A stretch of 12,142 bases of DNA from Podila epigama (Eukaryota > Mortierellomycota > Mortierellomycetes > Mortierellales > Mortierellaceae), in assembly GCA_015679605.1 (NCBI GenBank), contig JAAAVE010000905.1:1-12142 (forward strand). The letters run 5' to 3'. Shown here piece after piece: positions 8,101-12,142 of the stretch; position 1 is the first letter of the stretch; each line of letters opens with the position of its first letter. A program made the translations under genes and the position numbers. The notes under the pieces are model-generated. The model was given only the letters and a program-made list of their open reading frames with translations. It was not told where the DNA came from and ran no database searches.

Positions 8101-10514
8101 CTATCCTCAGCTTTGAGTCGGTCATGATTAACAGCCCCGCCGAGACCGCATTCACCACAGCTTTGAATGGTATGATCGCCAACACTGGTCCCTTTGATGC
8201 TCAGATCATGTTCCCCTTGGGATCGTCCGTTGCCTGGGTCAATGGCGAGTCCGTCTTGCCCATCGGTCAGATTGCCATGCCCCCTGTCCCCGCAAAGGCC
8301 AACCTCGGTGCTCCCCTTGTTCTCTCCAACGTCCCCTTTGCTGTCGCCAATGCTGAGGCTATGGGTAACTTTGTTGGGTACTCGCTCCAGGCCGAGACTT
8401 TTGAGTGGGAGATTGCTGCCAGTGAGATGGTCATCGTTGCCATGGGCGCACCCATCCCTCACATTAATATGAAGAAGCGCGTCACCCTCAAGGGCTTCAA
8501 CGGTCTCAAGGGTCTCACAATCAACGCTTTCAACTTGCCCTCGAACGACCCAGACGGTATCCACCTCGTCCTTGCCGCCACCTTGCCTAACCCCTCGAGC
8601 GTCGGCATCGAGCTCGGCACCGTCAGCTTCTCCAACATCTACAATGGTCAAGATATCGGTTACGTCTCCACCGTCGGCATGGCCCTTCAACCCAACTCGG
8701 TCTCGCCCATCAACATGGCCGGTACTCTTACCCGTCAGACCACTGAAGCCGGTCTTGCAGCCTTGGGCGATCTCTTCCGTGTCACTCTCGCCGGCGGCAC
8801 TCCTAACCTCATCGTCAAGGGTCGTTCTGTGACCCCCGCCAGTGGCCCCGTTTCCTGGCTCAGCGCAGCCTTTGGCTCGCTCACGATGAACGTTTCGCTC
8901 CCCAGCATCGGAAAGCAAGACATTATCACAGGCGTCGCCCTCAAGTCCATGACCTTGGACTTTACTGTCGAGGATCCCTTCACGCCCATGACATCGTCCG
9001 ATAACATTGAGGCTTCCTACCACATGCCCTTCGCTTTCCCCCTTAATGTCACCTCTGTTGCCCAGACCATGAACCTCCAGCTGCCCCAGGGCAACACCGT
9101 TGCTGTGCTGAGCATGCCCATGTCGCCTGCTTCGACCATCGCTGAGGGCGTCCTCCGTACCGGCTACACCAACCAGCCCCTCAAGGTCGCCGCGTCTGGC
9201 CATGAGACCTTTATGGCATTCACCAAGATCTTGACCACCGGACCTGGTGTCCAATTCTTCCTCGATGGAACTGTCGACACTGTGGCAGAGACTGCTGCCG
9301 GTGCTGTCACCATCCCTGGCATTGGCGCCACCGTCGTCACTGCGATGGCCGGCATGAACCTGAACGCTGGCGGTGCCGCCATCTCCAATATCCGAATCAC
9401 TGGTGGTACCAGCGAATACATTGAGGTCAGCAACACAGTCACTCTCCAGAACCCCTCGGGTCTGACTGTCAAGGCTGGCGATGTGTCGCTGAACGTTCTC
9501 TTCCATGGTGTGCCCATTGGAAAGGCCCTTGTCCAGAACATGGTTCTCGTCCCCGGTGCCAACAACCTGCCAGCTGTCATGCGCATGGCTCTTCCTAGCC
9601 CCGCGTTGCGCGACCAGTTCCTGTCGGCCTACCTCATCGGAGGCACCTTCCCACTGGACATTGCCGGTTCTGGCGATAGCACGTCGATTGTTCCCTTGAA
9701 GCTGGCCATGGCTGATATCAAGATGACCACTTCCATTACTGGTATTACGGACAAGCTCATTGCTGAGGGCTCGACCGCTTCCCCTGTCATGGCCGAGATG
9801 TTGCAGTTGACGCGTCCTCGCAACACGCGCGTCCAGGTCGCGATGTATAACCCCTTCGATACCGAGCTCACTATTACCCACATCACGGCTAACAACACCT
9901 GGGCTGGATCCTACTTTGGTACCATTAACGAGGATGTCTCGATTACAATCCCTCCAAAGTCTGTCCAGTTGTCGCCTCCGATGACCATGGTCTCGCCTGA
10001 AGGTTTCGGCTTCTTGACCTCTGTCGTGCTCAAGCTCATGGCTGCTTACCCATCCCTTGCCGCAGGCAGCGCCAACATGGTGCCCTTTGACATTTCCTCC
10101 GTCATCAGCGCCAAGATCGGCGGGTCTCAGGGCTACGTTGCCAACGTTGTCTACAACCAGGCAGCTGTCCCAATCAAGGTCCAGGTCGTTGCCTCCGCTG
10201 ACAGCGTCCCAGCCCCTGCCCCTGAGGTTGCCGTCCCTGCTCCTGCTCCTTCTCCTTCTCCCTCAGTCTTGCCTTCACCCTCACCTGTTCCTTCCTCCTC
10301 CCCTTCGCCTGTGCTCTCGCCTTCGCCTTCGCCTATCCCCAGCCCTGTGGCCCAAGTTGAGGCCGCACCTAGCCCCGTTGCCCCTGTCGAGGCTCCAGCT
10401 GCTGTCTTCAAGCGCCAGGATATTACCTTTGCCACTGATGAGGAAGGTCTCAACTACTTCAAGAATGAGGTCACCAAGATTTGCGCTTCTGTCGGCTTGA
10501 CCCCACTCTTCTAA
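5187..10514 (+). CDS. Large single-pass membrane protein with two tandem DUF3712/LEA2-like modules
   Basis: Exons 5187-5690, 6025-6410 and 6536-10514 join in phase to 1622 residues. Introns: GTAAGT...TAG (334 nt) and GTAATT...TAG (125 nt, with a CACTAAC branch site at 6488-6494). Residues 1-30 are acidic; a basic YRRKR (39-43) precedes one membrane span (about 45-68), giving N-inside type II topology. The ectodomain is two homologous modules, about 71-805 and 811-1515, each with three LEA2-like blocks centred on Asn-Pro motifs (N238, N524, N657; N982, N1269, N1402). Sequons at N77, N93 and N279 suggest N-glycosylation. A Pro/Ser-rich stalk (1522-1586) and a tail with a Lys-Arg pair (1589-1590) end the protein. 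The NPS...LGT pattern fits fungal DUF3712 proteins, and one span plus a large lumenal part recalls yeast Tag1 at the vacuole. Function is unknown; a cell-surface role is equally possible. Exon structure is well supported, the family moderately. Confidence 0.88.
5397..8060 (+). repeat. Ectodomain module A of the large protein (residues about 71-805)
   Basis: First copy of the duplicated module, beginning VAQSIVNKSTLQF just after the membrane span. Landmarks are W176, the NPS at 238, LGT at 246-248, NPSQ at 524 and NNPF ending at about 659. It carries intron 1 (after residue 168) and intron 2 (within codon 297). Between the third block and its end it holds about 29 residues with no counterpart in module B. 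The genomic span includes both introns. Confidence 0.85.
5770..6003 (+). repeat. CA-rich ACTCAT/ACACTC repeats filling intron 1
   Basis: About 230 of the 334 nt of the first intron are imperfect repeats built from CACTCA, TACA and TTCA blocks, nearly free of G on the plus strand. The tract leaves two frames open for 83-101 codons, giving His/Ser/Thr-rich translations that are artefacts of the repeat. The exon-1 frame itself stops at 5721-5723, soon after the donor, so retention of the intron would truncate the protein just after the first part of module A. Confidence 0.85.
8076..10190 (+). repeat. Ectodomain module B of the large protein (residues about 811-1515)
   Basis: Second copy, beginning LAQSIVDQAILSF, the counterpart of the start of module A. 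Equivalent landmarks are W921, NPSS at 982, LGT following it, NPSG at 1269 and YNPF at about 1401-1404, all offset 744-745 residues from module A. It is uninterrupted by introns. Identity is modest by eye, so the duplication is old. Confidence 0.85.
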
Positions 10515-11068
10515 GGAATGAAGGGATCTATTGCCCATGTTGTTGTTAGTTTTTTTTTTTTTTATGTTCAACTCTCTCTCTCTCTCACATGCACAACTCA
10601 CACTTTCTGTAATGCTAATACCCATTCTCTTTGACTATGACGCCCTTATCTTACCAGAGTTTTTTTTATGACACCAAAAGCGCTCATTAGTTTTTCTCAA
10701 AACTCCTCCTCCCCCACCCTTGTACTTATGCCTCTCTCACTTCATGTCTTGCTTTTGATTAAAAAAGCTACAAAACTACTTTTTCACCATAGACGATTTC
10801 TCACTCATTTCGAGCATTACAGAATAATAAATAATAACACACAAGAAAAGAAACACGATCTCATGCAAAAAAATGGTCATAAAAAAAAACGAAGGAATTT
10901 TGCATCCATGGATCATAAAGAAAGAATAGGGTTGCATAATACGTTAAAAAGGATATCTTCGTTCATGTTCTGGGGAGGAGGTGGAGGTTGAGCGAAGACA
11001 AAAAAAAAAGGTAACAAAATGTTGAGGAAAAAAAAAAATTTGGAATTTCAGGATGCTGGTTGGATCGT
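10515..11068. other. Spacer between convergent genes
   Basis: This 554-bp stretch holds the 3' flanks of two convergent genes. It contains a run of 14 T (10550-10563), a short (TC)n tract (about 10571-10586) and several A-rich runs. A 107-residue open frame at 10668-10991 is low complexity, ends in a GGA/GGT run and resembles nothing known. I see no gene. Confidence 0.65.
10826..10831 (+). terminator. Candidate polyadenylation signal AATAAA
   Basis: AATAAA lies within an AAT-rich run about 310 nt beyond the stop codon of the large gene. It is the only exact match on that strand that I noticed in the spacer. If used, the 3'UTR would be about 330 nt, and the transcript end would lie roughly 240 bp from the ATP7 stop on the other strand. 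Confidence 0.35.
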
Positions 11069-12142
11069 CTAGAAGAGGGTGACATAGCCAAACTTGTTGT
11101 TGTAGCCCTTGGTGTCCCACTTGTTCTTGGCAAGCTGGGCATCGACCTTCTCAGCAATCTCGGGGCGAGACTTGAGGACATCGTCAACCTATTGACAAAA
11201 AGAAAAGATTCCATGTTAATCGTCAAGAATTGGAATATAATGGCAAAAGAGTTGTATGGATGGGGCCTAATATGATCCTTCTTTGGTGCTAGGACGTGTG
11301 AATCGTGTCCCATTGTGAATCGAATTACGAGTCTGGATACACATCCTTTAATTCCGTTCCCGATACGTGTCATTGAAAATCATGTCATGTCAAGGCTTAT
11401 TTGCATCAGCAGGAGAAGGAAAAAAAAAGATCGTCCTCGTTTGTCCTCAAATGCCAACATCGGCATGTCGGTTTGCTTATGTTTGATCCTTTCCTATGTC
11501 TCCTTGTCCAAAATGTCGCATACACCATCCACAACAAGTCATAAAAAAGCCACATCGATAATCGAAACTTACGGTGAGCTCCTCAATGGGGCGAGAGTTC
11601 TCGATGTTCTTCAAGGTTGCCTGGAGATCGGCGAGCTCGTTCTCGACCTTGGTGGCAGTGAACTTGGCACGCTCAAGCTATTGGTGTATAAACACAAAAA
11701 GAGTCAAGAAAAAAAAGAAATGTATAAGATATATATGAGAAAATAAATAAATAAGATAACTCGTGAAAATCGAAACGTATGCAAAAAAACGGGGTGACTG
11801 AGATTCCAGAGAGTAATCCCAGAAAAAAATGAGAAAAAAATGATGGAAAAAAAAACAAGTGTCGATTGGATGGGTCGAGATCATGTTCCTGAGTGTGCAA
11901 CAGAATCCTGAGCAGATTCAGCGGGTTTGAAAAAACAACAACAAATAAACAAAACAAACAATCAATAATAGACAAAAAAGACAATTAGACATTACAGCCT
12001 TGGCCTCAACAGCCTCGATGGACTTGATCTGAGCCTTGACATCGTAGGTGGAGGGCTTGAAGTTCTTGAATGCCTTCTCGACCTCATCAACAATAGCCTG
12101 GTTCTTGAGGACCTTGCGGTAATGAGCGAAATCAACAGCAGT
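11069..12142 (-). CDS. ATP7: Mitochondrial ATP synthase subunit d (ATP7), 5' end outside window
   Basis: Subunit d is part of the peripheral stalk of mitochondrial F1Fo-ATP synthase, which holds the catalytic head still against the rotor. Minus-strand exons are 11996-12142 (partial), 11573-11677 and 11069-11188, all joining in phase 0 and giving the last 123 residues, with TAG at 11071-11069. Introns are GTAATG...TAG (318 nt) and GTAAGT...TAG (384 nt). The visible part opens with [15 protein letters not shown] and continues through [25 protein letters not shown] and [12 protein letters not shown] to the C-terminal [16 protein letters not shown], matching fungal subunit d closely and in order. 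About 50 N-terminal residues should lie beyond the right edge, with further exons possible. The helical, charged character fits a stalk protein. Identification is secure; the exact N-terminus cannot be seen. Confidence 0.94.

Noticed and set aside
6633-9881. A 1082-codon open frame on the minus strand inside the large gene
   Set aside because: It is the antisense of exon 3. The sense gene's strong preference for C at third positions removes stops from that antisense frame. The translation is rich in Gly, Asp, Val and His, has no domain I recognise, and the sense frame has clear family motifs and matched splice sites.
10668-10991. 107-codon open frame between the convergent genes
   Set aside because: Rich in Lys, Asn and His from A-rich sequence, ends in a Gly run from a GGA/GGT tract, and lies in the expected 3' flanks of both neighbours.

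Overview
The window looks like a piece of a filamentous fungal nuclear genome. It has split genes with GT-AG introns of 90-384 nt and GC-rich coding exons in AT-rich surroundings full of homopolymers and microsatellites. There are no bacterial-style operons. The large membrane protein is of a type (DUF3712/LEA2-like) expanded in fungi. Its style and the well-kept multi-exon U1-70K gene suggest an early-diverging lineage such as Mortierellomycota/Mucoromycota, but that placement is an inference.

Layout: (1) 1-514, low-complexity 3' flank. (2) 515-2221, minus strand: a seven-exon gene for the U1 snRNP 70K protein, 306 aa as I splice it. (3) 2222-5186, a long gene-poor interval with several microsatellites. 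Its last ~450 bp look like the promoter and pyrimidine-rich leader of the next gene. (4) 5187-10514, plus strand: a three-exon gene for a 1622-aa protein with an acidic cytosolic N-terminus, one membrane span, a very large ectodomain, a Pro/Ser-rich stalk and a short C-terminal tail. (5) 10515-11068, spacer between two convergent genes. (6) 11069-12142, minus strand: the last three exons of ATP7, subunit d of mitochondrial F1Fo-ATP synthase, whose 5' part lies beyond the right edge.

The genes do not form a pathway: one acts in pre-mRNA splicing, one is a membrane protein of unknown role, one is in oxidative phosphorylation. The most notable point is inside the large gene. Its ectodomain is two tandem copies of one ~700-740 residue module, each with three LEA2-like blocks built around Asn-Pro motifs, in near-constant register (offset about 745 residues). 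Copy A is interrupted by an intron and preceded by another near its start, whereas copy B has no intron. I found no mobile element, CRISPR, tRNA or rRNA.
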